Origin: CAVSWN01 sp963770995
GTDB taxonomy: Bacteria; Acidobacteriota; Vicinamibacteria; Vicinamibacterales; CAVVIG01
Length of the DNA: 64,000 nt
NCBI GenBank assembly: GCA_963770995.1
Contig: CAVYRS010000003.1
Location: 496,001-560,000 of the forward strand
Reading direction: 5' to 3'
The translations under genes and the position numbers were made by a program. The notes under the pieces are model-generated. The model was not told the origin of the DNA, made no database searches, and saw only the letters and a program-made list of their open reading frames with translations. Shown here piece by piece: positions 10,415 through 22,913 of the stretch (positions within the stretch are counted from its first letter, which is position 1; every line of letters starts with the position of its first letter).

Positions 10415-10457
10415 GAACACGAAAGCAGGGGCCACAGGGCCCCTTTCGTGTTTTTCC
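10415..10457 (+). terminator. Rho-independent terminator
   Basis: A near-perfect stem (ACACGAAAG plus GGGGCC pairing with GGCCCC plus CTTTCGTGT) with a small loop is followed by TTTTT. It would end transcription of the PQQ gene; the A-run before the stem could allow use on the other strand too. Confidence 0.8.
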
Positions 10458-10591
10458 TGCCTTCTCCTCCGCTCCCTCGCCCGCTGCGGCCGGCATGAGC
10501 CGTGTCGCCGTCCCCTTCCGCGTCAACAGATAGAAGGCAGCCACACCCTGGCACGGATCGCCAGGCCGGACATGCCGAAAGGAGCCTCATC

Positions 10592-11032
10592 ATGACCGCT
10601 AGCCGCATCGCCACAATCGTCGTCGGGTTCGTTCTCAGCGCCACGCCAGGTGCCTTCGCCCAGGAACGGGAAATCGAGCGTGACAATAGCTTCCGTTCCG
10701 AGCGCAGGATCGACCCGCTCGACGTCGTGGCACAGACCGAGCGCATCGCCGCCACCGTATCGCCGTCCATCGACAGTCGCTCCTCGTTGTCGGGAGCGGA
10801 CTACGAGCGTTACCTCCAGGTGTACCAGCAGTATCTGGTCGAGTACACCCGGTTCAACCAGACCGCCCAGCGCCGTCCGATCGAGAAGAAAACGAAGGGC
10901 GACAAACCGAGCGTGGCGGGAGTATTGCGAAACATCAGCGGCACCCTCGCGGTCGCCGACCAGGGGCTCGACGTCTACGGACACGCCCTGGAACTGCAGG
11001 CGTACAAGAACTCGCTCGTACAACAGCGCTAA
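10592..11032 (+). CDS. Secreted protein of unknown function
   Basis: ATG 10592 is preceded by AAAGGAG. The 146-residue product has a classic signal peptide (residues 1-24, ending PGAFAQ) and a mature part with charged, Gln/Tyr-rich helical sequence around residues 65-105. No known domain or catalytic motif was recognised. It lies between two strong terminators, so it is a single-gene transcription unit. Alternative upstream starts would bury the signal peptide and are less likely. Confidence 0.7.
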   Translation: MTASRIATIVVGFVLSATPGAFAQEREIERDNSFRSERRIDPLDVVAQTERIAATVSPSIDSRSSLSGADYERYLQVYQQYLVEYTRFNQTAQRRPIEKKTKGDKPSVAGVLRNISGTLAVADQGLDVYGHALELQAYKNSLVQQR

Positions 11033-11093
11033 GGCTCACGACACAGAAAGCTCCGCCAGGCCTCGTAGGCATCCCTCACTCAGCCTTCCACCC

Positions 11094-11126
11094 AGGCCCG
11101 GTCCCGTGACCGGGCCTGTCCTTTTT
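11094..11126 (+). terminator. Rho-independent terminator
   Basis: Stem GGCCCGGTC / GACCGGGCC with a 4-base loop, followed by TGTCCTTTTT. It lies about 60 bases after the stop of the secreted protein gene. Confidence 0.88.
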
Positions 11127-11255
11127 CCGCCTACACGACAGGCCTGACGGATGCGCGCCATGTGAGCCGTTTGGACGACGCGCGCCGCATGGCTGTCAGG
11201 AGGACTTCGATGGATTCTTGCCGGCGCCGACTTCGGCGTCGGTCTCGCGGACCTC

Positions 11256-11695
11256 ATGGATGATCCCGTGCTCTCGCGGGAGAGCGGGGCGCTCAAGTAC
11301 GGATCGAAGTATGTGAAGAATACGAGGGAAGCCTATATATCGGTCTCCGCGAAATGGCCGAGATGTCGCGGGTGCGCGAAGAAATCGGGCAGCGTTCGCG
11401 ATCCACGCAGTCGCTCTTCCACGGGCACATCGCGCGCAAGCTCGCCGAGATCGAACAACTGCGGCGGCAGGAGTATGCGATGCAGATCGATCTCGCCCGT
11501 GCGGTGGCGCGGAACCAGGCGTGCGAGCGGCGTGGGTCGATGGCGGAGGTCGCGGAAGACAGGCGGAAGTACGCGGATCAGCGCCAAGGGTCACGCGGCG
11601 TTCAGCAGAACGAAAACAGGGCCAGCCTCAGATGGGTCAGCCGATTGACTGAACGTGGTTTCGTCCGCTTGACGAGAACCGCCGTGCGTTGTTGA
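11256..11695 (+). pseudogene. Short hypothetical protein, probably frameshifted
   Basis: Two overlapping frames give a plausible single product. The first part runs from MDDPVL at 11256; after a TATATAT tract near 11334-11340 the frame changes to one encoding LREMAEMSRVREEIG, then a charged helical stretch with coiled-coil character, ending at TGA 11693-11695. Codon use in the second frame looks coding. A 2-base change in the TATATAT tract would join the two. An AGGAGG at about 11198-11203 lies upstream. No family was recognised and the gene call itself is uncertain. Confidence 0.3.
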
Positions 11696-11810
11696 GCTAG
11701 CCCAGATCCTAACATTCGTCTGCAAAAGTCGCCGGCTTGGACCCGGTGAACGATCCTCCTAAATTCCACTTGGCTCGGTATAATTCCAACCTGCGGGATT
11801 CTCGAGAGTT

Positions 11811-15530
<3,720 letters not shown>

Positions 15531-15544
15531 GCGGACTCCTTCGT

Positions 15545-16840
15545 TCAGAAGGCGTACTCGAATCCGAAGACGGGAGTGAGGCGGGCGGTCACGCCGGCGT
15601 TGTTCAGCGCGACCAGCAGGTTGGCGTTGATGAGCAGCGTGCCCGTGACGTTGAACTTGCCGCCGACCGCGAGGCTCAGCAGGTTGAGCGCGCGGCTCTC
15701 CGCGACGTATTGCTGGATCGTGACCGATCCGGGAACGCCGCCAGCGCTCATGAATCTGTGGACCGTATCCGTCAACGTGAGGCGCTCGGCGCCGATCAGC
15801 GTGCGGCCGAGGAAATCGGCATTCAGCGTGACGGTCGGCGCCGGGACGAACTCGGCGCCGATTTTGTAGTCGAACTCGTTGGACAAGTTGGTGACGTCCG
15901 ACGTGCCCGTGCCGGTGAACGCCACGTTGAAGTGGGGCGACACCTTTCCCCGCGACGAGGATCCAATCAGCGTGAACGTTGCGGACGCCGCACCCGTTCC
16001 GAGCAGCTGCTCGGAATCGCCCGAAGGGAGCCGGAGATCGATGCTGCCTGCGAGCCCGCCTCCCGGATCGTCCAGGAACCGGTATTTTGCGCGTACGAGC
16101 AGATCGCCGATCCCGGTCGCACTCCCCGAATCAGAGAAGGAGGCGGCGTCGCCGCCACCCGGGAACACATGGATGGGCGAGGCCTCCCCCGTGGCATGGC
16201 GAAGGACCTTCGCGTCGACCGTGGCGTCCATCTTCACGCGGATGAAGGGCACCGCCACCGCCAGATCGAACGCGTCGGTCACCCCGTAGGTCGCGAACGC
16301 TGTGGTCGTGGCGCTGGACACCTTGAGCCTGAGCGCCGCCTCCACCAAATCGCCCTCGAAAAAGAGGTTGCCTGGCAGATCCTGATGCGTCAGGTAGAAC
16401 TTGACATCGCCGTCGGTGAGACTCCGGCCTTCGAACGAGCTGTACTTTGAGTATTGGAAGTTGGCGCCGACCGTCAGCTTGCCCCGGCCGTTGGTCAGCG
16501 CCCGGTCGGCAAACGCCGGCCCGAAGCTGTCCGTCGCCCGCTGAAACGTGCCAGTGGACGTATCGAAGGAAAACGCGAAGCCGCCGGTCGGCGATCCAAT
16601 CGGGAACGTCGCGAGCTGCGTCACGAGCTGCTGGTTGAATAGGTAGGGCGCGAGCGTCTGGTCGGAGCCCGGCAGGAAATGCGCCTCGTGTGAGGGAAAC
16701 CCTGGCGGGGGCGGCGACAGCCGTACTTCCGCTTGAATCAAATTCACGAGCAACTGTGAGAGGGGTTCTTGACCGTGTGCGGGCGCCGGCAGAACCACTG
16801 CGGCCGCGCACAACAGAGAGCCAGCAAGAAGACGACGCAT
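15545..16840 (-). CDS. Outer-membrane beta-barrel protein (phenol-degradation MetA-like/transporter type)
   Basis: 431 residues with a signal peptide (1-23, ending AHGQ). The mature part is dominated by alternating hydrophobic/polar beta strands with frequent Gly and aromatic residues and ends in the outer-membrane signature FGFEYAF (terminal Phe). Segments such as GKLTVGANFQYSKYSSFEG, VTDAFDLAVAVPFI and GIGDLLVRAKYRF resemble barrels annotated as phenol-degradation MetA-like. The role is likely outer-membrane transport or adhesion; the substrate is unknown. It is convergent with the kinase, with 14 bases between stops. Confidence 0.65.
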   Translation of the reverse strand: MRRLLAGSLLCAAAVVLPAPAHGQEPLSQLLVNLIQAEVRLSPPPPGFPSHEAHFLPGSDQTLAPYLFNQQLVTQLATFPIGSPTGGFAFSFDTSTGTFQRATDSFGPAFADRALTNGRGKLTVGANFQYSKYSSFEGRSLTDGDVKFYLTHQDLPGNLFFEGDLVEAALRLKVSSATTTAFATYGVTDAFDLAVAVPFIRVKMDATVDAKVLRHATGEASPIHVFPGGGDAASFSDSGSATGIGDLLVRAKYRFLDDPGGGLAGSIDLRLPSGDSEQLLGTGAASATFTLIGSSSRGKVSPHFNVAFTGTGTSDVTNLSNEFDYKIGAEFVPAPTVTLNADFLGRTLIGAERLTLTDTVHRFMSAGGVPGSVTIQQYVAESRALNLLSLAVGGKFNVTGTLLINANLLVALNNAGVTARLTPVFGFEYAF

Positions 16841-16973
16841 CAGTGCCTCGCTCGGTTTTATTGAACATCCCGACTGTAACTGATGGAGGTCGGCGAAGTC
16901 TAGCCGGTGCCCGAACCGGTTACGCGGACCTGCTGGCGGAGAGCGTTCCTCGCGAGGGCTGGAGTGGGGCCGA

Positions 16974-17144
16974 TCAGGAAGTCTGCGGCGGCGGACCCTG
17001 AACCCGGAGCTTCATCTCGTTCTGACCGCGCAGGATGGAGCACCATTCCTTGTGCTCCGCGATGGGCATTCCGCATTCGACGCAGACGCGAACGCGCTGT
17101 TTGGGTGGCTCGTTCTTTCCAAAAATCCGCTTGAGCAATGACAT
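16974..17144 (-). CDS. Small Cys-containing protein (56 aa)
   Basis: An ATG at 17144 with GGAGG just upstream opens a 56-codon frame. The product is basic at the start (MSLLKRIFGKNEPPK), then has a CVECGMP knuckle and a further Cys about 12 residues later (EWCSIL), which resembles half of a zinc ribbon. No family is recognised. The good ribosome binding site and coherent sequence support a real small gene. Confidence 0.55.
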   Translation of the reverse strand: MSLLKRIFGKNEPPKQRVRVCVECGMPIAEHKEWCSILRGQNEMKLRVQGPPPQTS

Positions 17145-17290
17145 GCCGCCTCCGGTAGTGGTCCGTTCCTTCTCGATACGTTAGACGAGCGTCCCAGGTT
17201 CCAGGTTGGGATCGATCATCGATTTTACGCGAACCCTCGCCAAGCTCGTGCGTCAGCCCCTGGCGGTTTCCCTGTATGTTGTGGGGGTCC

Positions 17291-18313
17291 ATGGGCCGGG
17301 CCATTGAGGGCGCCGTCGTCCTCTTGCTGCTGTCAGTCTTCTTCGCGTATCTCACGGCGCCGGCCGTCGCGGCGATCCGGCAGCGCGTTCGCATTGGGCG
17401 GCGGCAGCGGCCGATTTCGACGGCCGCCGCGCTCGCCCTGCTCTACGGGAATCTCGTGCTGGCGATTGTCGTGGTCTGGCGCCTGTCCGCCGACGGCATC
17501 ACGACGTGGGTTCGCGTGACGGCGCCCGCAGCCGTCGATCGACTCTTTACCAGCGCCCGCGCGGAGCCGCTCGAGCAGCTCATCGCGGCCGCCCCCATCA
17601 CTCCGGCGACACGCGCCGCAGTGAAGAGCCGGATCGACGGCGCCATCGACTATCTCGAGCATGAGGTCCGCAGCACCCTGCAGGAGATGATTGCGGCGGC
17701 CCCCTACGCGCTCTGGCTGGCGGCGACACCGATTGTGGCGTTCGTGCTGCTCTCAAGCGCGCCCACGTTTCAACGGTCTGCTCTTCGCGCGTTGCCGCGC
17801 GGGCACCTGCAATGGCGAGGCGAAGAGTACCTCCGCGACGTCAACAGCGCCCTCGCAGGTTTCGTCCGCGCTCAGACGGCCGCCGGCTTTCTGGTCGGCA
17901 CAGCCTGTGTCGCCGGGTTCCTGCTGATCGGTCTTCCATCCGCGGTGTCGATGGGCGTAGCGGCTGGCGTGCTCGAACTGGTGCCCGCGATTGGACCGCT
18001 GACGGTGATGCTCGTGGTGGCGACGCAGGCCGGCGACAAGGTCTGGGCCGCGCTTCTCTTTCTGATCGCCCTCCGGGTGGTGCAGGACTACCTCGTGTAC
18101 CCGCGCCTGGTCCGCCGCGGGCTCGGGCTCTCGACTCCCGCGGTCATCCTGACGATCTGGTGCGGAGCGGCGCTCGCCGGGGCGGCCGGCGTCATCGTCG
18201 CCATTCCCGCGGCGGGCTTCCTGTCGGTGAGCGTCCGGCACTGGCGCGAGTACCGCGACATCGAGCGGCTCGTCCGCGAACACCAGGCGCGCTCACAGCG
18301 GCAGGAGTTATGA
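17291..18313 (+). CDS. AI-2E family transporter (UPF0118 permease)
   Basis: About 340 residues with roughly eight hydrophobic helices, starting AIEGAVVLLLLSVFFAYL and including the conserved central region LELVPAIGPLTVMLV and VVQDYLVYPRLVRRGLGLSTPAVI, characteristic of AI-2E/PerM-type permeases. The family exports or takes up small molecules; substrates vary and are not predictable here. ATG 17291 is chosen; an in-frame ATG at 17276 is also possible. Coding-like sequence in another frame just upstream (about 17240-17285) hints that the true N-terminus could be longer. Its stop overlaps a possible start (ATGA at 18310) for the next gene. Confidence 0.85.
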   Translation: MGRAIEGAVVLLLLSVFFAYLTAPAVAAIRQRVRIGRRQRPISTAAALALLYGNLVLAIVVVWRLSADGITTWVRVTAPAAVDRLFTSARAEPLEQLIAAAPITPATRAAVKSRIDGAIDYLEHEVRSTLQEMIAAAPYALWLAATPIVAFVLLSSAPTFQRSALRALPRGHLQWRGEEYLRDVNSALAGFVRAQTAAGFLVGTACVAGFLLIGLPSAVSMGVAAGVLELVPAIGPLTVMLVVATQAGDKVWAALLFLIALRVVQDYLVYPRLVRRGLGLSTPAVILTIWCGAALAGAAGVIVAIPAAGFLSVSVRHWREYRDIERLVREHQARSQRQEL

Positions 18314-18336
18314 TTGGCGCTCGCACGGAGGACGTA

Positions 18337-19335
18337 ATGAAGAAGGCCTTGGCACTCGCTGCCGCGCTGACGCTCCCGTCGATGGCGTCGGTCGCGCGCG
18401 CCCAGAACCCGCCCGACATCAGGAACATCGTCGAACTCGAACTGCTCTCGCACACCGAGGTCGCCGACAAGATGAAACAAGGGATGACGTCGGTCATCGT
18501 TGCGACCGGCGGCACCGAGATACGCGGCCCTCACCACGTGCTCGGCGGCCACACGATCATGACCCGTCATCGCGTGATCGAAGTCGCGAAGCGGTTGGGC
18601 AACACGCTGGTCGCACCGGTGCTGCCGATCGCCGTGGCCGCCACCGGTCTTCGCGAGGGCACCACGCAGCCGGGCGGGCTGCAGATGTCCGCGGAAGCCT
18701 TCAAGGCGGTGCAGCTCGCGATGATCGAGAGCATGGCGATGAACGGCTTCAAGGACATCTTCGTGATGGGCGACCACGGCGGCGGGCAGGCCGAGATGCG
18801 CCAGGCCGTCGAGGAAATGGACGCCAAGCTGTCGCCCAGGGGCACGCGTGTCTACTACATCAGCGACTTCTACACGAAGCGCATGGACGACGTGGACATG
18901 TACATGTACGAGCACAAGCTGCCGATCGGAGGCCATGGCGCGATGATGGAAACCTCCGAGATGCTCTACATGGAGCCCGCTCCGGGCGTCTACGTCCGGC
19001 CCATCTACAAGACCGTGCCGTTCGACCCGACGGGGCAGACGCCTGAGCAATGGAAGGCCGCGCGCGACGCGCGGCTGGCGCGTCAGGCTGCCGCCGCTTC
19101 GGCGGGCTCAGGGCAGGCGGCAGGCGGCGGACGTCAGGGTGGAGGCGGCGGTGGCGGCGGGCGTGGCCGCGGGCAGGATCCCAATGCTCCACCGCGCGTG
19201 AACAACGGGCTGACCGGCGATCCGCATCCGGCGACCAAAGAGATCGGCAAAGCCATCTTCGAGATCGGCGTCAACGACACGGTCGCCGATATCAAGAAGC
19301 AGATGGCGGAGAAGCGGGGCGCGAGTTCGAAGTAG
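18337..19335 (+). CDS. Exported creatininase-family amidohydrolase
   Basis: ATG 18337 follows GGAGGA; an upstream in-frame ATG at 18310 overlaps the previous stop but would extend the signal peptide unusually. Residues 1-22 are a signal peptide (MASVARAQ). The rest matches the creatininase fold: a TGGTEIRGPHHVLGGHT segment in place of the usual metal-binding E/H motif, and MGDHGGGQ. Known members hydrolyse cyclic amides such as creatinine with a divalent metal. A Gly/Arg-rich low-complexity insert (about residues 250-285) includes ASAGSGQAAGGG, a degenerate copy of the dispersed STGSGQ repeat. The stop TAG is the first triplet of a palindromic repeat module. Confidence 0.82.
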   Translation: MKKALALAAALTLPSMASVARAQNPPDIRNIVELELLSHTEVADKMKQGMTSVIVATGGTEIRGPHHVLGGHTIMTRHRVIEVAKRLGNTLVAPVLPIAVAATGLREGTTQPGGLQMSAEAFKAVQLAMIESMAMNGFKDIFVMGDHGGGQAEMRQAVEEMDAKLSPRGTRVYYISDFYTKRMDDVDMYMYEHKLPIGGHGAMMETSEMLYMEPAPGVYVRPIYKTVPFDPTGQTPEQWKAARDARLARQAAAASAGSGQAAGGGRQGGGGGGGGRGRGQDPNAPPRVNNGLTGDPHPATKEIGKAIFEIGVNDTVADIKKQMAEKRGASSK

Positions 19336-19450
19336 GTCCGGCTAAAGCCGGACCCCACGTACATCGAGAAGTACGTGGCGCAGTTTTTTTGCCCTATGGG
19401 GCGCAGAGCTGGTTTTCAGTACGTGGGGTCCGGCTTTAGCCGGACCTTCA
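19333..19450. repeat. GGTCCGGC palindrome module, copy 1
   Basis: Left end TAGGTCCGGCTAAAGCCGG followed by ACCCCACGTAC; right end GTACGTGGGG followed by GGTCCGGCTTTAGCCGGACC-type palindrome. The ends are inverted copies of each other and each contains its own palindrome; the centre holds GTACGTGGCGCAG and a T7 run. The module begins with the stop codon of the creatininase gene. A second palindrome (CGCAGCCCTGAAGGGCTGCG) follows at 19462-19482. Confidence 0.9.
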
Positions 19451-19491
19451 GCGCGTTCTCGCAGCCCTGAAGGGCTGCGCCACAACTGCCC

Positions 19492-21244
19492 ATGACACGC
19501 ACTCTTTCGACCGCCGGCGTCGTCGTCGCAGCAGTCATCGTCACCGCCGGACAGAACCGCGCGCCGTCCGCCAAGCCCTTCTCTGTCGTCGAAGCCACGA
19601 TTCCTGACATGCAGGCGGCCATGAAAGCCGGCCGCCTCACCTCGCGCGAGCTCGTGCGGCAGTATCTGGTTCGCATCGGGCTCTACGAGCATCGCCTTCA
19701 CGCGGCCCTCGCCGTCAACCCGCGCGCGCTCGAAGACGCTGAGGCGCTGGACAAAGAGCGCGCGGCCGGGAGGGTGCGCGGTCCCTTGCACGGCATCCCC
19801 GTCGCGCTCAAAGACAACATCCACACCACCAACATGCCGACGACGGGCGGCGCGCTGGCGTTTGCGGGCTACGTGCCGCCTTACGAGGCGACGTTGACGA
19901 AAAACCTGCGCGACGCCGGCGCGGTGATCGTCGCGAAAACCGGCCTGACGGAGCTGGCCAATTGGGTCGCCGGCAACCCGACGCCGATGCCGGGCAACTA
20001 CAACGCCGTCGGCGGCTTCGGCTTCAACCCGTACGATCCGCGGCCCGACCCGCGCGAAGCCACGTTCGACGGCCGTCCGGCGCTCGCGACCGGCGGATCG
20101 AGCTCGGGTATCGGCACGGCCGCGAGCTTCTGGGCCGCCAGCGTCGGCAGCGACACCGGCGGTTCGGTGATCAGCCCGTCGAACTCGAACATGCTCGTCG
20201 GCATCCGGCCGACGATCGGACGCATCAGCCGCTACGGCGTGATTCCAATCACCGCGGATCACGACACGGCCGGCCCGATGACGCGAACGGTGGCCGACGC
20301 CGCCATCTTGATGGGCGGTCTCGAAAGCGCGTCGCCGGATCCTCAGGATCCGGCGACACGAACGTGCACGCCGCCGCCGGGCCGCGACTACACGAAATTC
20401 CTGAAGGCTGACTGGACTGAAAGGCGCGCGCATCGGCATTCCGCGCGCGTACTACTACGAACGCATCACGATGACCGGCGACGAGAGCCGGCCGGAAGGC
20501 ATCGGCCCGACGACGGGCATCACGGCGGGACGAGGCGGGCTCAACCCCGATCAAGCGAAGGCGATGGCTGACGCGATCGCCGTCCTGAAACAGCAGGGCG
20601 CGATCCTCGTGGACCCTGCCGACGTTCCCAGTCTGGCCGCGAAGAATCCCGCCGACAATTTCGCCGCGTGGGACTTCTGTTCGGGCGCCGATCACGCGAA
20701 AGGCAAAGACACGAACTGCTCGGTCAATTTCAAGTACGGCATGAAGCGTGACTTCAACCTGTGGCTGAAGTCGCTCGGACGCTCGGCGCCGGTCAAGACC
20801 CTCACGGAATTGCGCGAATGGAACGTCGCGCACACGAAGGCGGGCGCGATCAAATACGGGCAATCGCGCCTCGACATCTCGGACGAGATGGACCTCGAGG
20901 CCGATCGCGCGCGCAACGACGCCGATCACAAAAAGGACTGGCTGCTCAGCCGCGATCACGGGATTGACGGCGTGCTGAAAGCGAGCCGGCTCGACGCGAT
21001 TCTGACGCCGGGCGGCGCCGGCGCCGGACTCGCCGCACGCGCCGGCTACCCGATCATCGTCGTGCCGTTCGCGACGATCCCGAATGCGCCGACTCCCGCG
21101 TTCCCCAACGGGTTCGCCGCGAAGCCTGCGCCGTTCGGCGTCGGATTCACCGGCACGGCGTGCAGCGAACCGCGCTTGATCGAGCTGGCCTACGCGTTCG
21201 AGCAGGCGACGAAGAAGCGCGTGGCGCCGACGTTGACTCCGTAG
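19492..21244 (+). CDS. Exported amidase-signature hydrolase (one frameshift)
   Basis: About 583 residues when a single extra base at 20412/20413 is removed. It begins with a signal peptide and then shows the amidase signature: catalytic Lys in HGIPVALKDNI, the GGSSSG serine segment (TGGSSSGIGTAASFW) and SVGSDTGGSVISP. These enzymes cleave amide bonds with a Ser-cisSer-Lys triad. At the break, codon GAC is followed by an extra T, i.e. both Asp codons GAC/GAT, after which GLKGARIGIPRAYYYERIT continues. The C-terminal part is intact to TAG 21242-21244, which again belongs to a palindrome module. It lies between two repeat modules and two other exported enzymes. Confidence 0.87.
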
Positions 21245-21434
21245 GTCCGGCTAAAGCCGGACCCCACGTACCGCCCCCGCACGTGGCGTCCGGTTTCAGG
21301 GTTACTCTCGTAACGTGGGGTCCGGCTCCAGGCTACGACTCGTACGTGGTGTCCGGCTTCAGGGTTACCCTCGTACGTCGTGTCCGGTTTCAAGGTGACT
21401 CTCGTACGTGGGGTCCGGCTTTAGCCGGACCTAC
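21242..21434. repeat. GGTCCGGC palindrome module, copy 2, with a 31-bp tandem array
   Basis: It starts with the amidase stop (TAGGTCCGGCTAAAGCCGG) and ends with GGTCCGGCTTTAGCCGGACC just before the next ribosome binding site. The interior (21282-21434) holds about five tandem units of 31-32 bases, each beginning CGTGG(G)GTCCGG and ending CTCGTA. The first four have a decayed palindrome; only the last is perfect. Confidence 0.88.
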
Positions 21435-21446
21435 AAGGAGGTTTCG

Positions 21447-22709
21447 ATGCCTGCCTGGACTCGCCGCGAGCTATTCGGCTTCAGCGCACTGGCTGCAGTC
21501 GCCGCCGCGTTCCGCTTCGACACGGTGGCACGCGCGGCCGCCGCGAAGGTCGCGAAAGCCACCTACGCGGACAACATCTATACCCGCATGTTCGGCGTCC
21601 GCCCGGTGATCGGCGCGTTCGAGCCGCTGTCGCGCTACGGCAATTCGATGATGGCGCCCGAGGTAATCGACGCGATGCGCGAGGCGCAGGAATTCTTCGT
21701 CGACATGGAGGAGCTCAACCGCGCCGCGGGGACGCGGATTGCCGCCATCATGAAGGCCGAGGCCGCGATGGTCACATCCTCCTCGTACGGGGCGATGATG
21801 CTCGGCGCCGCGGCGATCCTTACCGGCACCGATCGCGAGAAAGTCGAGGCGCTGCCGCAGGCAACCTGGCCCAAACGGGAATGCCTGATGCAGAAAGCGC
21901 ACCGCGTGCCCTACGACCGCGCCTTCCGCGCCGCGGGCATGACGATCGTCGAGGTCGAAACCAGAGAGCAGCTCGTGAACGCGATCACCGATCGCACGGC
22001 GATGATCGGCGTCGTCGCGCGCGTCGAGCGCGATCCGCAGCCCGAGGTGATGCAGGCGGACGAGCTGATCGCGCTCGGCAGGAAAACCGGAGTCCCGGTC
22101 CTGGTGGATGCCGCCGGCGAACTGCCGCCGCTGTCGCGGTTGACGCGCTACACCGAACTGGGCGCTGACCTGGTCAACTTCAGCGGCGGCAAGAACATCT
22201 GCGGTCCGTCATCGTCGGGCATCCTGGCCGGGCGCAAGGATCTCATCGAAGCGGCACTGCTGCACGCGTCGCCCAACGCCAACATCGGCCGCGGACAGAA
22301 GGTGAACCGCGAGGAGATCGTCGGACTCGTGGTCGCGCTCGAGCAGTACCTCAAGATGGATCACGACGCGATGCTCGCGAAGTGGAGCCGCCGCTCGCGC
22401 TACATCGTCGATCAACTGCGCGGAGTTCCTGGCCTGACGCCCGAATACCGCATGACGTCGCAGGGCTATGCCAACGCCGTGTTGATCTGGGACAAGAAGG
22501 TGATCCCGATCAGCGAGCGGGACGCGTCGGACAAGCTGCGCAGCGGCGAGCCGCGCGTCGTGTTCACGAGCAGCAAGCTCGCCAGCGAAACCATCGCACA
22601 TCCGACGCTGGTCCCCGGCTCGCTCCGGGATGGTGAAGAGGTGCTCGTCGCGAAGCGGCTGAAGCAGTTCTTCGTCGCGGAAGCGGCCAAACCGTCAACT
22701 CAGTTGTAG
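21447..22709 (+). CDS. PLP-dependent SelA-like/aminotransferase-fold enzyme with Tat-type signal
   Basis: ATG 21447 follows AAGGAGG. The N-terminus carries a Tat-like motif (TRRELFGFSALAAVAAAF), suggesting folded export. The rest (420 residues in all) is a fold-type I PLP enzyme resembling selenocysteine synthase/D-glucosaminate-6-phosphate ammonia-lyase-like proteins: a SSYGAMMLGAAAIL cofactor loop, LVDAAGELPP (Asp for the pyridine nitrogen) and the Schiff-base lysine segment FSGGKNICGPSSSGI. The reaction is unknown; amino acid or sugar-amine lyase or transaminase chemistry is plausible. It follows the exported creatininase and amidase, so it could act on amines or amino acids released outside the cytoplasm. 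Confidence 0.8.
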   Translation: MPAWTRRELFGFSALAAVAAAFRFDTVARAAAAKVAKATYADNIYTRMFGVRPVIGAFEPLSRYGNSMMAPEVIDAMREAQEFFVDMEELNRAAGTRIAAIMKAEAAMVTSSSYGAMMLGAAAILTGTDREKVEALPQATWPKRECLMQKAHRVPYDRAFRAAGMTIVEVETREQLVNAITDRTAMIGVVARVERDPQPEVMQADELIALGRKTGVPVLVDAAGELPPLSRLTRYTELGADLVNFSGGKNICGPSSSGILAGRKDLIEAALLHASPNANIGRGQKVNREEIVGLVVALEQYLKMDHDAMLAKWSRRSRYIVDQLRGVPGLTPEYRMTSQGYANAVLIWDKKVIPISERDASDKLRSGEPRVVFTSSKLASETIAHPTLVPGSLRDGEEVLVAKRLKQFFVAEAAKPSTQL

Positions 22710-22901
22710 GTCCGGCTAAAGCCGGACCCCACGTACATCAGATAAGTACGTGGCCAGCCCTTCAGCCCTGCGGAGCGCAGAGCTGGATTTTCAGTACGTG
22801 GGGTCCGGCTTTAGCCGGACCTACAGCGCGTTCTCGCAGTTGAAAGGCTGCGCCACAACAGCCCATGACACGCACTTTTTCGACCGCCGGCGTCGTCGTA
22901 C
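22707..22901. repeat. GGTCCGGC palindrome module, copy 3, plus duplicated amidase 5' end
   Basis: The module begins with the stop TAG of the PLP enzyme gene and ends near 22824. It closely matches copy 1 (19333-19450). The similarity continues through the second palindrome and into CCCATGACACGCACTTTTTC (22861 onward), a copy of the start codon and first roughly 11 codons of the amidase at 19492. The duplication stops at about 22901. Confidence 0.85.
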
Positions 22902-22913
22902 CGCCCCTTTTTT

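Noticed and set aside
17240..17290. Longer N-terminus of the AI-2E-type permease in another frame
   Set aside because: The stretch reads as coding (LVRQPLAVSLYVVGV) but joining it needs a frame change I could not place, so the ATG at 17291 is kept.
21282..21434. Possible CRISPR array (about 31-base units)
   Set aside because: Units are tandem without unique spacers, and no cas genes are present; the unit belongs to the palindrome-module family.
19333..22824. A mobile element with its own transposase
   Set aside because: No transposase or RAYT-like gene is visible in the window; the modules can only be called non-autonomous repeats.
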